Below are positions 8,851 to 18,232 of a stretch of 64,000 bases of DNA, in pieces. A program made the position numbers and the translations under genes. Source of the DNA: Anaerobiospirillum sp. NML120448 (GTDB lineage: Bacteria > Pseudomonadota > Gammaproteobacteria > Enterobacterales > Succinivibrionaceae). A model generated the notes under the pieces. The model worked only from the letters and a program-made list of their open reading frames with translations. It did no database searches and was not told the origin of the DNA. The stretch is taken from NCBI RefSeq assembly GCF_023050945.1, contig NZ_JALKIM010000008.1, positions 24,817 to 88,816 of the forward strand. The letters are read 5' to 3'. Every line of letters begins with the position of its first letter. Within the stretch, counting starts at the first letter, position 1.

Positions 8851-9618
8851 ATGTCCGTTGCATGTACGGTTGTGTTACCGAAAATTCGCATTTCTTCTCA
8901 AAAATCTATTAGTCCACAAATTTATGATTTTTTAAGAAAACACATTACTGAAACTACTATTGTGCCAGGCACTACTCTTTCAGAAAATGCTCTTTCCGAG
9001 CAGTTTAATGTGTCACGTCAACCAGTACGTGAAGCCTTGATGCGCCTTAGCTATGAAGGACTACTCTCAATTTTGCCGCAACGTGGCTCAGTAGTAGAGC
9101 GCATTTGTATTAAAGAGCTTGAATATACCTCTTTTATTCGTGGCGCTATTGAAAAGGAATGTGTTGGTAATATCGTAAACTTAGAAGAAAAGGTTATTAA
9201 TAACCGCTTAGGACAATTAAAAAAGATCTTAGATCAGCAACGTAATATTGCTCATGATGATAACTTGCGTGCTAACTATCTAAATTTAGATGATCGTTTC
9301 CACCAATGTCTATGCTCTTTTTCTATGTCAGATATGCCATGGAAAACTATTCAAAGCATTAAAGGCCAAATGGATCGTATTCGCTTTTTATCTTTAGAGG
9401 GTGTTTCACCAGTTGATGGCATTACTGATGATCACGAAGAAATTTATAACTACTTAAAAGAGCGTGATATCGAAAACTGCCAAAAGGCAATTACTACTCA
9501 CCTTCACCAAATTATCAATGTTCATCAAACCATTGTTCAAAAATACAAGGATTGGTTTACTTTTGACTCCTTGCAAGCTATGAGCAAGAGAGCTAGCCAA
9601 GAGGACGATAGTCTTTAA
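8851..9618 (+). CDS. GntR-family transcriptional regulator, FCD subfamily (copy C)
   Basis: The 255-residue protein is nearly the same as copy A through the DNA-binding half: SPQIYDFLRKHITETT, the recognition region VSRQPVREALMRLSYEG and PQRGS are shared. FCD metal-site positions are LDDRFHQCL, DDHEEIY and THLHQII. The start has a strong AAGGAAAGGG ribosome site. Copies A and C probably arose by duplication and flank the TRAP operon, so one may govern carrier 1 and the other the unlinked carrier 2 or uxaC. Which regulates which cannot be told from sequence. Confidence 0.9.
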   Translation: MSVACTVVLPKIRISSQKSISPQIYDFLRKHITETTIVPGTTLSENALSEQFNVSRQPVREALMRLSYEGLLSILPQRGSVVERICIKELEYTSFIRGAIEKECVGNIVNLEEKVINNRLGQLKKILDQQRNIAHDDNLRANYLNLDDRFHQCLCSFSMSDMPWKTIQSIKGQMDRIRFLSLEGVSPVDGITDDHEEIYNYLKERDIENCQKAITTHLHQIINVHQTIVQKYKDWFTFDSLQAMSKRASQEDDSL

Positions 9619-9639
9619 TTTTCTATAAGTTAGGTAAGC

Positions 9640-9675
9640 AAAAGGCTCTATGTTGTTAACAACATAGAGCCTTTT
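9640..9675. terminator. Bidirectional terminator between GntR copy C and fabF
   Basis: A perfect 18-bp inverted repeat, from AAAAGGCTCTATGTTGTT to its complement, with no extra loop bases and flanking A/T tracts lies between convergent genes. Confidence 0.9.
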
Positions 9676-9701
9676 TTAGTTTGGAACTAACTAATAAGTA
9701 A

Positions 9702-10949
9702 TTAGTCCATACGCTTGAAAATTAAAGAGCCATTGGTGCCACCAAAGCCGAAGCTGTTGGAAATGGCGTACTCAATGTCATGCTTGAGGGCAACGTTTGG
9801 AACTAAGTTAAAGTCACCAACTTCCTCAGCAGGATTCTCTAAGTTGATGGTTGGAGGACAAATTTGATCACGTACAGCTAATACAGTGATAATAGCCTCA
9901 ATAGCGCCTGCTGCACCTAATAAGTGGCCAGTCATAGACTTGGTAGAGCTCATTACAGTGTTCTTAGGAGCATCACCAAAAATAGCCTTAGCAGCACGTA
10001 ACTCAGAAATATCACCTACGTGAGTTGAGGTACCGTGAGCATTGATGTAACCAATCTGACAAGGCTCAATACCAGCATCTTTAATTGCATTTTGCATAGC
10101 ACGACGGGCACCATCGCCATCCTCTGGGGTAGCAGTCATGTGGTAAGCATCGCCAGACATACCAAAGCCTACTAACTCAGCGTAGATCTTAGCGCCACGA
10201 GCCTTAGCATGCTCATACTCTTCTAATACTAAGACACCAGCACCATCGCCTAATACGAAGCCATCACGGCCCTCATCCCATGGACGGGAGGCCTTCTCTG
10301 GCTCATCATTGCGAGTAGAAAGAGCCTTTAGCGCACTAAAGCCACCGATACCCATTGGGGTAGAGGCCTTTTCTGCACCACCAGCTAACATTACATCAGC
10401 ATCACCTGCTGCAATTAAACGAGCAGATAAACCAATAGCATGAGTACCTGAGGCACAAGCTGTTACAGAGGCTAAGTTAGGGCCCTTTAAGCCTTTAAGA
10501 ATAGATAAATGACCTGAAACCATGTTGATAATGGTTGAAGGTACGAAGAATGGGCTAATGCCCTTAGTGCCCTTTTGGGCTAAACCATTGATGTTCTGCT
10601 CGATAAGACCTAAGCCACCGATACCAGAACCAATCATAACACCACAACGCTCGGCGTTCTCTTCAGTGATTTGTAGCTTTGAATCTTCAAAAGCCATTAA
10701 TCCAGCAGCAATGCCGTACTGAATGAACGGATCCATCTTGCGCTCGTCTTTGCGAGTAATACCCCAGTCTTCAGGCTTAAAATCCTTAACTAGGCCAGCG
10801 ATTTTTACGCTAAAGGCGCTGGTGTCGAAATGCTCAATGGTGGAAATGCCGCTCTTACCAGCGAGTAAGGCCTTCCATGAATCTTCTGCGGTATTGCCCA
10901 CTGGACTTAACATGCCAAGACCGGTCACTACTACCCTGCGCTTTTGCAC
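9702..10949 (-). CDS. fabF: Beta-ketoacyl-ACP synthase II
   Basis: FabF condenses malonyl-ACP with growing acyl-ACP in type II fatty-acid elongation. The 415-residue protein carries the active-site cysteine in TACASGTH and the two catalytic histidines in [11 protein letters not shown] and [15 protein letters not shown] chose a GTG start at 10949 because GGAGG lies 8 bases upstream and the product then begins like E. coli FabF ([13 protein letters not shown]); the longer reading begins in untranslated leader. It is the last gene of the fab cluster but is separated from acpP by 450 bases with a terminator, so it probably has its own promoter. Confidence 0.96.
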   Translation of the reverse strand: MQKRRVVVTGLGMLSPVGNTAEDSWKALLAGKSGISTIEHFDTSAFSVKIAGLVKDFKPEDWGITRKDERKMDPFIQYGIAAGLMAFEDSKLQITEENAERCGVMIGSGIGGLGLIEQNINGLAQKGTKGISPFFVPSTIINMVSGHLSILKGLKGPNLASVTACASGTHAIGLSARLIAAGDADVMLAGGAEKASTPMGIGGFSALKALSTRNDEPEKASRPWDEGRDGFVLGDGAGVLVLEEYEHAKARGAKIYAELVGFGMSGDAYHMTATPEDGDGARRAMQNAIKDAGIEPCQIGYINAHGTSTHVGDISELRAAKAIFGDAPKNTVMSSTKSMTGHLLGAAGAIEAIITVLAVRDQICPPTINLENPAEEVGDFNLVPNVALKHDIEYAISNSFGFGGTNGSLIFKRMD

Positions 10950-11055
10950 CGTTAATGCCTCCAAAAAAATAAAAATTGTGCTTAACACTCTTAGACTGAT
11001 GGATGCTTCTTAAAAGGACACGCCTTTTAGCATGGTATTATCAGTCTCAATCACT

Positions 11056-11082
11056 AGATCTAATATGATTTGTATTAGATCT
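11056..11082. promoter_or_regulatory. Inverted repeat upstream of fabF
   Basis: AGATCTAATA (11056-11065) and its exact complement TATTAGATCT (11073-11082) are separated by 7 bases, about 110 bases before the fabF start. Size and spacing suit a dimeric repressor, but no known fatty-acid regulator site was recognised. Confidence 0.45.
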
Positions 11083-11250
11083 CATGTTTAATAAAGATTA
11101 ACCATCACCACTATCTAATTGTCCTTAACATAGCGGTTTTGGGCGTTAATCTTTAGCAATAAATCAACCAACCAACATTATCACACTTATTAGTGATCTA
11201 CAAACGACAATTTATAGTCAATCAAAAAATTTTTGCTTAGCTATAAACAA

Positions 11251-11279
11251 AATAAGCAAGCCAAGGCTTGCTATTTTAT
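11251..11279 (-). terminator. Terminator downstream of acpP
   Basis: AGCAAGCC/GGCTTGCT (11255-11262 with 11265-11272), flanked by A and T tracts, forms a short, stable hairpin. Read leftward it is followed by TTATTTTGTTT. Confidence 0.7.
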
Positions 11280-11404
11280 AAGGAACTAAAATTGTCCCAT
11301 GGGAGGTCAAGATTAATACTTTTGCAAATTACCAACGGCTCGGCTTATAAAAGCTCCGCCGCTGGGTTCACACAAGTATAAAACGGCTTACACCGCTACT
11401 TGTA

Positions 11405-11647
11405 TTACTCTTGGTGTGACTTGATGTAGTCAATAGCAGCCTGAACAGTATTGATTTGCTCGGCTTCCTCATCAGGGATCTCAGTCTCGAACTCTTCTTC
11501 TAAAGCCATTACGAGCTCTACAGTATCTAAAGAGTCAGCGCCAAGGTCATTGACAAAAGATGCACTTGGAACTACATCCTCTGGATTTACACCTAACATG
11601 TCAACAATAATCTTCTTTACGCGTTCTTCAATGGTCATATCGCTCAT
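11405..11647 (-). CDS. acpP: Acyl carrier protein
   Basis: This 80-residue acidic four-helix protein carries acyl chains on a 4'-phosphopantetheine attached to S39 in the invariant motif [18 protein letters not shown]. It is nearly identical in plan to E. coli AcpP (TIEERVKKI at the start, IPDEEAE and AIDYI at the end). I place the start at 11647 (MSDMTIEE); an ATG three codons later is also possible, and the longer upstream reading is not. It lies alone between long spacers, which fits high independent expression. Confidence 0.96.
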   Translation of the reverse strand: MSDMTIEERVKKIIVDMLGVNPEDVVPSASFVNDLGADSLDTVELVMALEEEFETEIPDEEAEQINTVQAAIDYIKSHQE

Positions 11648-12189
11648 TTCTAACCCGTCAGAGTGCGCTAGCACTTCTGTCCTTTAGTTAAAGTTAACCA
11701 ACCTTAGTTGGCAAAAAAAATAACGTAGTGGTCCAAGTAAAAAACTTAACACCACCTCAATATTGGACGTATTCCTATTAGCAAAACCTAGGAATCCTAC
11801 TAGTCCCAATAAAAATATGGGCTTGTGTCGGCGGGGTCTTGCTGCTGAACGCTAATGCTATTCACCAAACAAGCTCTTAGGGCACGTCCTGCCCTGTTTA
11901 AGCGCTTATTTTAAGCTATTGTCATCTCAAAGCAACTACTAGAGCAACATCGCCTAAATTACGCAAAGCATCAAACGGTTCTGTTATTGACAACAAGAAC
12001 AGTTCGAGGCTGATTATATACAATTACTGCCCTTATTGGTAGCCTAGGCAGAGTAAAATAGGCCTAAATTTCTATTAATTTGTTCAGGTTCACAAATTAA
12101 TAGTATCATTTTTGTAATGTTCATTAGGCCTTATAGAGCAAGCAAAGGCAATACTTACCTAGATAAAAAACTAGACTACCAAAAAACTA
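11648..12189. other. Intergenic region between fabG and acpP
   Basis: No gene is supported. It contains a nested inverted repeat at 12060-12131 close to the fabG stop, a small AGGGCA/TGCCCT hairpin (11879-11895) and, nearer acpP, AT-rich sequence that presumably holds the acpP promoter. Confidence 0.55.
12060..12131. repeat. Nested inverted repeat between fabG and acpP
   Basis: The inner stem CTATTAATTTGT (12072-12083) pairs perfectly with 12092-12103 over an 8-nt spacer. An outer stem AGGCCTAA (12060-12067) pairs with TTAGGCCT (12124-12131). There is no T-run. It may be an operator, a transcript-end structure or a processing site. Confidence 0.6.
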
Positions 12190-12933
12190 TTAAACGCAGT
12201 ACATACCGCCATTAACATCTAAAGTGGTACCAGTGATGTACTTACCACCATCAGATGCTAAGAATACTACAGCATTAGCAATATCCTCAGCTGCACCCAT
12301 ACAACCAAGAGGAACAGCCTTTAATAAGTTCTCCTTGATCTCATCGGATAATACAGCGGTCATATCAGTAGTGATAAAGCCTGGGGCAACACAGTTTACT
12401 GTTACATTGCGTGGAGCTAACTCTTTAGCTAAAGACTTAGAGAAGCCAATTAAACCAGCCTTAGCAGCAGCATAATTACATTGGCCAGCATTACCAGTCT
12501 CACCAACTACTGAGGTGATATTAATAATGCGACCATTGCGCTTCTTCATCATGCCACGCATTACTAATTGGCAAAGCTTAGATACGGCAGTTAAGTTGCA
12601 AGCAATAACTTGATTCCACTCTTCATCTTTCATACGCATAAAAAGATTATCACGAGTGATACCAGCGTTATTTACTAACACATCAACGCTACCACCAGCC
12701 TTCTCTTCTACGCTCTTTAAGAAGTCAGCAAAAGTCTCTGGCTCTAAAGAGTTTAAAACTAAGCCATAGCCCTTACCGTTTAAGTAAGCAGTAATATTAT
12801 CAGCACCACCTTGTGAGGTAGCAGTGCCAATTACAGTAGCATTTAATTGTGCAAAAGCCTGAGCAATAGCCTGACCAATACCACGGCTAGCACCAGTTAC
12901 TAAAACTACCTTGCCAGAAAAGTCTAAATTCAT
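12190..12933 (-). CDS. fabG: 3-oxoacyl-ACP reductase
   Basis: The NADPH-dependent short-chain dehydrogenase reduces 3-ketoacyl-ACP during elongation. The 247-residue protein shows the cofactor motif TGASRGIGQ, NNAG, the catalytic Ser in INITSVVGE, the YxxxK pair in YAAAKAG and the C-terminal TGTTLDVNGGMY. An AGGA ribosome site precedes the ATG. It follows fabD by 41 bases and is probably cotranscribed with it. Confidence 0.96.
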   Translation of the reverse strand: MNLDFSGKVVLVTGASRGIGQAIAQAFAQLNATVIGTATSQGGADNITAYLNGKGYGLVLNSLEPETFADFLKSVEEKAGGSVDVLVNNAGITRDNLFMRMKDEEWNQVIACNLTAVSKLCQLVMRGMMKKRNGRIINITSVVGETGNAGQCNYAAAKAGLIGFSKSLAKELAPRNVTVNCVAPGFITTDMTAVLSDEIKENLLKAVPLGCMGAAEDIANAVVFLASDGGKYITGTTLDVNGGMYCV

Positions 12934-12974
12934 AATTAAAAAATCCTAAACTAACTTACCACTACAGTGCTAAA

Positions 12975-13916
12975 TTAAGCCTCAAGGCTCTGTAAAACCT
13001 TAGCAATATCCTCGTCGCTAGCAATATTGCCAGTAATTAAGGTCTTATCAATCTTGCGATTTAAACCACAAAGAACCTTATTTGGACCAACTTCGATAAC
13101 AGCCTCAATGCCATTAGCCTTCATATTTTGTACTGTTTCTACCCAACGAACAGAACCAATTAATTGCTTAACTAAGCAATCAATAATAGCAGCAGGCTCA
13201 GTTACTGGGGCTGCCAATACGTTGGCATAAACAGGCATGGAAGCTGGAGCAATATTAATATCAGCTAAAGCAGCAGCTAACTTATCAGCAGCGCCTTGCA
13301 TCATAGGACAATGGGATGGAACACTTACAGGAAGGGCAACACAACGACGGGCACCGTTTTGAGCAAAGTACTCACCAGCACGAGCCACTGCCTCTTTAGC
13401 GCCAGAAATAACTACCTGACCTGGAGTATTGAAGTTTGCAGCCCAAACAGCCTCACCCTCTTTACTTACAGCAGCACAGCCATTAACAATGACATCGTCA
13501 TCAAGGCCTAAAATAGCCATCATGGCACCAACGCCAGCAGGAACAGCCTCTTGCATAGCCTGACCACGTAAACGCACTAAGCGCACAGCATCATAAAAAG
13601 AAATAGCATTAGCAGCTACTAAAGCTGAATACTCACCTAAAGAGTGACCAGCACAAGCTACAGGTAAATTGTCACCCAAAGCCTTACCTAAGGCACGGTA
13701 AGCAGCAACTGAGGCGGTTAAAATAGCTGGTTGAGTAATTTCAGTCTTATTTAACTCACTCTCTGGGCCTGTTAATACAATCTTCTTTAAGTCATAGCCT
13801 AAAGCGTCGTTAGCCTCTTCAAAAGTCTTGGCTACAATATCATTAGCCATAAAAGACTCAAACATGCCAACGGACTGAGAACCTTGACCTGGAAAAACAA
13901 CTGCAAATGACTTCAT
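12975..13916 (-). CDS. fabD: Malonyl-CoA:ACP transacylase
   Basis: FabD loads malonate from CoA onto ACP. The 313-residue protein begins FAVVFPGQGSQSVGM, has the nucleophile serine in AGHSLGEYSAL and the partner histidine in VPSHCPMM, and ends with the VIEVGPNKVLCGL block. The length is normal for the family. It lies between fabH and fabG in the classical order. Confidence 0.96.
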   Translation of the reverse strand: MKSFAVVFPGQGSQSVGMFESFMANDIVAKTFEEANDALGYDLKKIVLTGPESELNKTEITQPAILTASVAAYRALGKALGDNLPVACAGHSLGEYSALVAANAISFYDAVRLVRLRGQAMQEAVPAGVGAMMAILGLDDDVIVNGCAAVSKEGEAVWAANFNTPGQVVISGAKEAVARAGEYFAQNGARRCVALPVSVPSHCPMMQGAADKLAAALADINIAPASMPVYANVLAAPVTEPAAIIDCLVKQLIGSVRWVETVQNMKANGIEAVIEVGPNKVLCGLNRKIDKTLITGNIASDEDIAKVLQSLEA

Positions 13917-14182
13917 AAATTCATTCAGGCAAGCGCATGCTTACCTGACTCCTGTCGATGTTAAAAAATCTATTTTAATCCACCTTCATTAAATCACTAT
14001 CTTAATAAGAACATATGAGTTCTTGCCTAAAATTGACAGCTTAATCACACAAGATAGGAAAACAAAGGAATATATCAGGATGGATTTAGTATGAATAGTT
14101 TAAGGCTGCTTACTCTCCTATAAAAATAAACTTTAAGGAGAGTACAGCCGTTTTTAGATAAGAAAATACTGATAGGTGAATT

Positions 14183-15151
14183 TTAGTAACGGACTAAAGC
14201 AGAGCCCCAAACAAAACCGCCACCAAAAGACTCTAATAAAATGGTCTGACCACGTTGAATACGGCCCTGACGAACGCCCTCATCTAAAGCTAAAGGCACT
14301 GAGGCAGCAGAGGTATTACCATGCTTATCTAAAGTCACAATTACTTGAGACATATCAAGCTTAAGCTTGCGTGCAGTAGCGCTAATAATTCTTAAATTAG
14401 CCTGATGAGGAACTAAAAAGTCAAGCTCATCCTCGCTAATATTAGCCAGATCAAGGGTATCTTTTACCAAGTTAGCTAACATAGTAACAGCATGCTTAAA
14501 CACCTCATTACCCTTCATAAAGAGATAAGCATCATCGTTAACGCTAGTGCCTCTCTTTGGATAAGGAAGACGTAATAAGTCGCCACAAGTAGGATCAGAG
14601 GATAACTTAACAGCTAAAGTGCCTTGCTCCTCAGATGCGCCTAATACAATGGCACCTGCACCATCACCAAATAAAATGATGGTAGAACGATCTTGTGGAT
14701 CACAAGCACGAGATAAAGTATCAGAGCCAATTACTAAAACATTCTTGGCCTGACCTGTGATAATCATATTGTGAGCTACGCTATAGGCATAGCTAAAACC
14801 AGCACAAGCAGCTGCTACGTCAAAAGCAATAGCACCCTGAATGCCTAGTCCCAAAGCAACTTCACAAGCGGTAGAAGGGAAAGCATTTTGAGATGAAGTA
14901 GTAGCACACACAATAGCATCAATGGCACTAGCCTCTAAGGATGCAGCTTGCAATGCTTTTTTGGCCGCCTCAATACCCATAAAGGCAGCAGTCTCTTGAG
15001 CAGAGGCTACACGTCTTTCATGAATGCCAGTACGCTCAACAATCCATGTATCGGAGGTTTCAACCATCTGCTCTAAATCGGCGTTAGTTCTAACTTGGAC
15101 AGGTAAATAACCGCCAGTACCTAAAATTCTGCTATACAAATGCTTCACCAC
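14183..15151 (-). CDS. fabH: Beta-ketoacyl-ACP synthase III
   Basis: FabH starts fatty-acid synthesis by condensing acetyl-CoA with malonyl-ACP. The catalytic triad is visible: Cys in [11 protein letters not shown], His in VPHQANLRI and Asn in GNTSAASVP. No ATG is available at the expected N-terminus. The frame can begin at GTG codons 15151 or 15148, or at TTG 15139, which would give (M)YSRILGTG and match the E. coli protein length best. Translation therefore uses a non-ATG codon in any case. It lies between plsX and fabD. Confidence 0.95.
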   Translation of the reverse strand: MVKHLYSRILGTGGYLPVQVRTNADLEQMVETSDTWIVERTGIHERRVASAQETAAFMGIEAAKKALQAASLEASAIDAIVCATTSSQNAFPSTACEVALGLGIQGAIAFDVAAACAGFSYAYSVAHNMIITGQAKNVLVIGSDTLSRACDPQDRSTIILFGDGAGAIVLGASEEQGTLAVKLSSDPTCGDLLRLPYPKRGTSVNDDAYLFMKGNEVFKHAVTMLANLVKDTLDLANISEDELDFLVPHQANLRIISATARKLKLDMSQVIVTLDKHGNTSAASVPLALDEGVRQGRIQRGQTILLESFGGGFVWGSALVRY

Positions 15152-15325
15152 TCTCTGCTGGGGAAAAGAAAGTTTAAAAGTCTAAATCGCACATTTTGCC
15201 ATTAAACTTACAATTATGGTAGGCCATAACGAAAAATTATCATAGCACTGAGCATTAAACTACGGGCTCAAATTACACATAGTACAATAGAGCCCTTAAC
15301 AAAACTTAACAATACACCAATGAAA

Positions 15326-16378
15326 TTATTTAATCATTAGCAGCTCTTCTTGAACTTTATCAGCCAAAGACGCATGAGCTGCTCGGGCTGCCTCTACTAC
15401 AGCTACAGCTAAAGCCTCTTTGCCTGCGCTGGCATGTGATTTAATCACTAAGCCATTTACTCCTAAAAGCACTGAGCCATTATATTGCCATGGCAATAAC
15501 CATTCAGGACGAGCCATCTTACCAAAGAATTTCTTTAAGCCCGTTGCGTTGGCATATAAATCAGCTACGCCCTCGGCTGCTTTTAAGGCTACATTTCCTG
15601 TAAAACCATCGGTAATAATGACATCAGCATCGTCACAGAAAATTCTATTAGCCTCAATAAATCCCGTAAAATGTAGATTTCTATCTTGCTCTAGGTATTG
15701 TTTGGCCAGCTTTACCATAGTCGAGCCTTTACCCATTTCGGTGCCAACATTTAATAGAGCAATACGAGGAGCATCAAGTTCCAGCGATATTTTAGCAAAA
15801 GCACTACCTAAACATGCAAAATCAAACAGATCTTGAGCCTGACAATTAGCATTAGCGCCTAAATCCATCATTAAGGCAAAACGATTAGAGCCAATAGGAA
15901 TTCTAGCAGCAAAACAAGGTCTTACTTGTCCTAAACGTGATACCATACCATGGCGATTTTTAAACTTAATTCTAGTGTCGCTTAGTTTTTGAAGCCCTAA
16001 AATATGGCGAGCAAGAGCAACTAAAGGACCAGAGCCGCCACTTGATATCATAGAGTCGGCCTCTTTGTTTTTTACACACTCGATGGCTTTTACCATAGCT
16101 GAATTACTATAGTTCTTAATAACCGAGCGTGGCTCCTCATCTTGAGGAATAACCTGTTGAGCTAAGCGAAATTCATAAAAAGAAGGGTCTACCTGAGCTT
16201 TTTGTAAATCATTTTTCAGCTGAGTAGAGCCAAAAATAATTAAATATAAGCCAGGATACATAGCTTTAGCAAAGCGCACTGCATCTACTACAGGGCGAGT
16301 ATCCTTGTTATCGCCACCTGTGCCATCTAAAGCTACCACTGTACGCTCAGCAGAGCTACTCTCTTGTTGAATTGCCAT
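15326..16378 (-). CDS. plsX: Phosphate acyltransferase PlsX
   Basis: PlsX makes acyl-phosphate from acyl-ACP for phospholipid synthesis. The 350-residue protein has TVVALDGTGGDN at the start, SSGGSGPLVALA, LMDLGANANC and DGFTGNVALKAAEG. In many homologues the first motif reads DAMGGD; here it is DGTGGD. The ATG at 16378 is preferred over a TTG four codons earlier. It precedes fabH, but a 590-base gap separates it from rpmF, longer than usual for this pair. Confidence 0.93.
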   Translation of the reverse strand: MAIQQESSSAERTVVALDGTGGDNKDTRPVVDAVRFAKAMYPGLYLIIFGSTQLKNDLQKAQVDPSFYEFRLAQQVIPQDEEPRSVIKNYSNSAMVKAIECVKNKEADSMISSGGSGPLVALARHILGLQKLSDTRIKFKNRHGMVSRLGQVRPCFAARIPIGSNRFALMMDLGANANCQAQDLFDFACLGSAFAKISLELDAPRIALLNVGTEMGKGSTMVKLAKQYLEQDRNLHFTGFIEANRIFCDDADVIITDGFTGNVALKAAEGVADLYANATGLKKFFGKMARPEWLLPWQYNGSVLLGVNGLVIKSHASAGKEALAVAVVEAARAAHASLADKVQEELLMIK

Positions 16379-16967
16379 AAAAAACCACAAAGCTCTAATG
16401 TAAGAGAGCTATACATCTGACATATTACAGAGCAAAAAATACTCTTTTGTGTCATGCCAGACACATCTCTAGTCTCAATAAAAAAAACCGACTTAGTTAG
16501 GCTAAGTTATCTTAAACAACAGCATCACTAAGCTTTAAAACCAATAGAAACAAGTTTTAGCAGCCCTAAACTGACATATCTAGACAAAGATAGTCAGAGC
16601 GCAACTATGGGTAAATTACAAATACAAACCTAGGTGATTATAATCCACGCTCTTTTGTCCTATAAATAATAAGCTTAACAAAAGTTGCTCTTACTTTGTG
16701 TGCCAAGGCTCAATTTCTTAAGTACGCATGCAAAATATACTCAGAAAAACAGAGCACTAAAACTTTATTTGTCAAAAGGATGGATCAAGATAAGAGAGGA
16801 TAAGAAAGGCTTATAAAGAAATGATATTGCGCTAGTTTAGGAGCTTAATCAAGTTTAATTAAAACTTAATTAAACCCCTAAAATGACAAACGGGGCCCAT
16901 GATGCCCCGCTGTTGCAGTTCTAAAGTGACTGCTATGCTTTAGCGCTAAAGCATGCCTAAAATAGGC
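16379..16967. other. Unusually long spacer between rpmF and plsX
   Basis: No gene is supported. Near the rpmF end there is a CGGGGC/GCCCCG hairpin (16891-16909). The remainder is AT-rich and should include a separate plsX promoter. In relatives rpmF and plsX are normally close together and cotranscribed. Confidence 0.5.
16891..16909 (-). terminator. Possible terminator of rpmF
   Basis: A 6-bp GC stem (CGGGGC with GCCCCG) lies about 60 bases after rpmF on the minus strand. The T-tract after it is weak (TTTGTCATTTTA), so partial termination is possible. Confidence 0.45.
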
Positions 16968-17138
16968 TTACTTGAAGATAACCTTCTTACCACGGTAATA
17001 ACCGCTCTCGGTTACGTGGTGACGAATGTGGGTCTCTTGAGTCTGAGCATCAACAGATAATTGACGAGCAGATAAAGCATCATGAGTACGACGCTTGTCA
17101 CGACGTGAACGGGACTGGTGGTTCTGTGGAACGGCCAT
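16968..17138 (-). CDS. rpmF: 50S ribosomal protein L32
   Basis: A 56-residue basic protein read from ATG 17138 after an AGGAG ribosome site. It begins [17 protein letters not shown] and contains the THDAL and [14 protein letters not shown] segments that identify L32. It is a component of the large ribosomal subunit. The zinc-binding cysteines of some L32 forms are absent, as in E. coli. It lies between yceD and plsX, the conserved position. Confidence 0.95.
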   Translation of the reverse strand: MAVPQNHQSRSRRDKRRTHDALSARQLSVDAQTQETHIRHHVTESGYYRGKKVIFK

Positions 17139-17343
17139 TATAGTCTCCTAAATACTATAAAGAGCTATAAAAACTGCTTTTAAACAATTTAAAAGGAGTT
17201 TCTATGCATGTTTTTTTGATCAAAAATTTAAAATCTCGTGAACAATAGGCTTTCCCAAGCCATGATCACGGACGCAGTATTATAGTGATAAAAAGCTAAT
17301 TTTTCAATAATAATTTGATCATTATCTTATTTTGCTAAATTAA

Positions 17344-17889
17344 CTACTGCTTATTTGCTAAGGACTCTTTTAATGAGGCCAGAGCAGCAAATGGATTGGT
17401 AGTGGCTTCTTTATCAAGTTCACCATACTCCCATTGATCGCCATGACGTGTGCATGCCTCATCATCTTCGTCATGTTTAGGTACGGTTGGGATCTCTAAA
17501 ATTAGTCCATCTTCAATTAAATCATAGAGATTGACCATACCATTTTCTAGATCAATAAAGTCATATTTTTGCTCAATATTGCAAGCCTTTGCCTTTTCAT
17601 AATCAGGAGTGAAGTTAAACTTTGAGATCACATGCTCAACATATTGCTCACCACAACGTTGGCAAATTAATACTAAGTCGGCCTCACATGTACCTTTAAC
17701 AATACGCAAACCATTAGCATCTTGAGCAAAATTTACTGTTGCTAAGACATCACCATTAATAGCAACACAGCTTTCTTGTAAACGGGAAAGTTTATCTAAA
17801 TCAAGACGAGCACCATTAAAAGACGAATTTAAAGCGATACACTTATCGATATCGACTTCACATGGTAATAAAACCTTAGTATTGGTCAT
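17344..17889 (-). CDS. yceD: YceD family protein (DUF177), 23S rRNA accumulation protein
   Basis: This 181-residue acidic protein matches the family involved in 23S rRNA accumulation, encoded immediately before rpmF in most gammaproteobacteria. The diagnostic middle segment CQRCGEQY and the acidic DLENGMVNLYDLIEDGLIL block are visible, as is the conserved ILEIP...C tail region. A 200-base gap separates it from rpmF. Its exact biochemical role is not known from sequence. Confidence 0.9.
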   Translation of the reverse strand: MTNTKVLLPCEVDIDKCIALNSSFNGARLDLDKLSRLQESCVAINGDVLATVNFAQDANGLRIVKGTCEADLVLICQRCGEQYVEHVISKFNFTPDYEKAKACNIEQKYDFIDLENGMVNLYDLIEDGLILEIPTVPKHDEDDEACTRHGDQWEYGELDKEATTNPFAALASLKESLANKQ

Positions 17890-18232
17890 AACAAATCTCA
17901 GGTGCCTCCTTACTTAAAGGCGCACCATGCTCCTTTCTTAGCTCGGTTAAAAAAACTTCTTATTATAGGCTTTTAATCGGCACTAAGGGCTTTGACGAAA
18001 GCTTAGTAAAATTAAAATAGGCTCTGCTGTGTACTCACATAAGCACACAGCAGAGCCTTATAAAGCCTCAATATTAATTATCTCATAAACTTAAAATATT
18101 GTCTTTAAATAAAGGAATTTTAGGCATCGCTCTTATCTTATTAATCCAACGCTTGCACTAATATTATAGGCAAACGATAATGTCTATAATGGTTTAGACG
18201 GCTTGTGCCGTGATTGGTCAAGGATTTTTTTT
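17890..18232. other. Divergent promoter region with a stand-alone hairpin
   Basis: This spacer lies between yceD (leftward) and a secreted-protein gene (rightward). It contains a perfect 13-bp hairpin (18020-18057) and, just before the rightward gene, a TATAAT box at 18185-18190 with no clear -35 partner. Confidence 0.55.
18020..18057 (-). terminator. Stand-alone terminator-like hairpin upstream of yceD
   Basis: GGCTCTGCTGTGT (18020-18032) pairs perfectly with 18045-18057. Read leftward it is followed by TATTTTAATTTTA, as in a terminator. There is no annotated gene to its right in that direction. Confidence 0.6.

Larger units (their letters stand above)
10950..11404. other. Intergenic region between acpP and fabF
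   Basis: No gene is supported. Reading leftward from acpP, the region contains GC-rich stems around 11336-11395, a terminator at 11251-11279 and then the fabF leader. The leader includes a large inverted repeat at 11056-11082 and a small AAAAGG/CCTTTT hairpin at 11012-11028. Confidence 0.55.
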
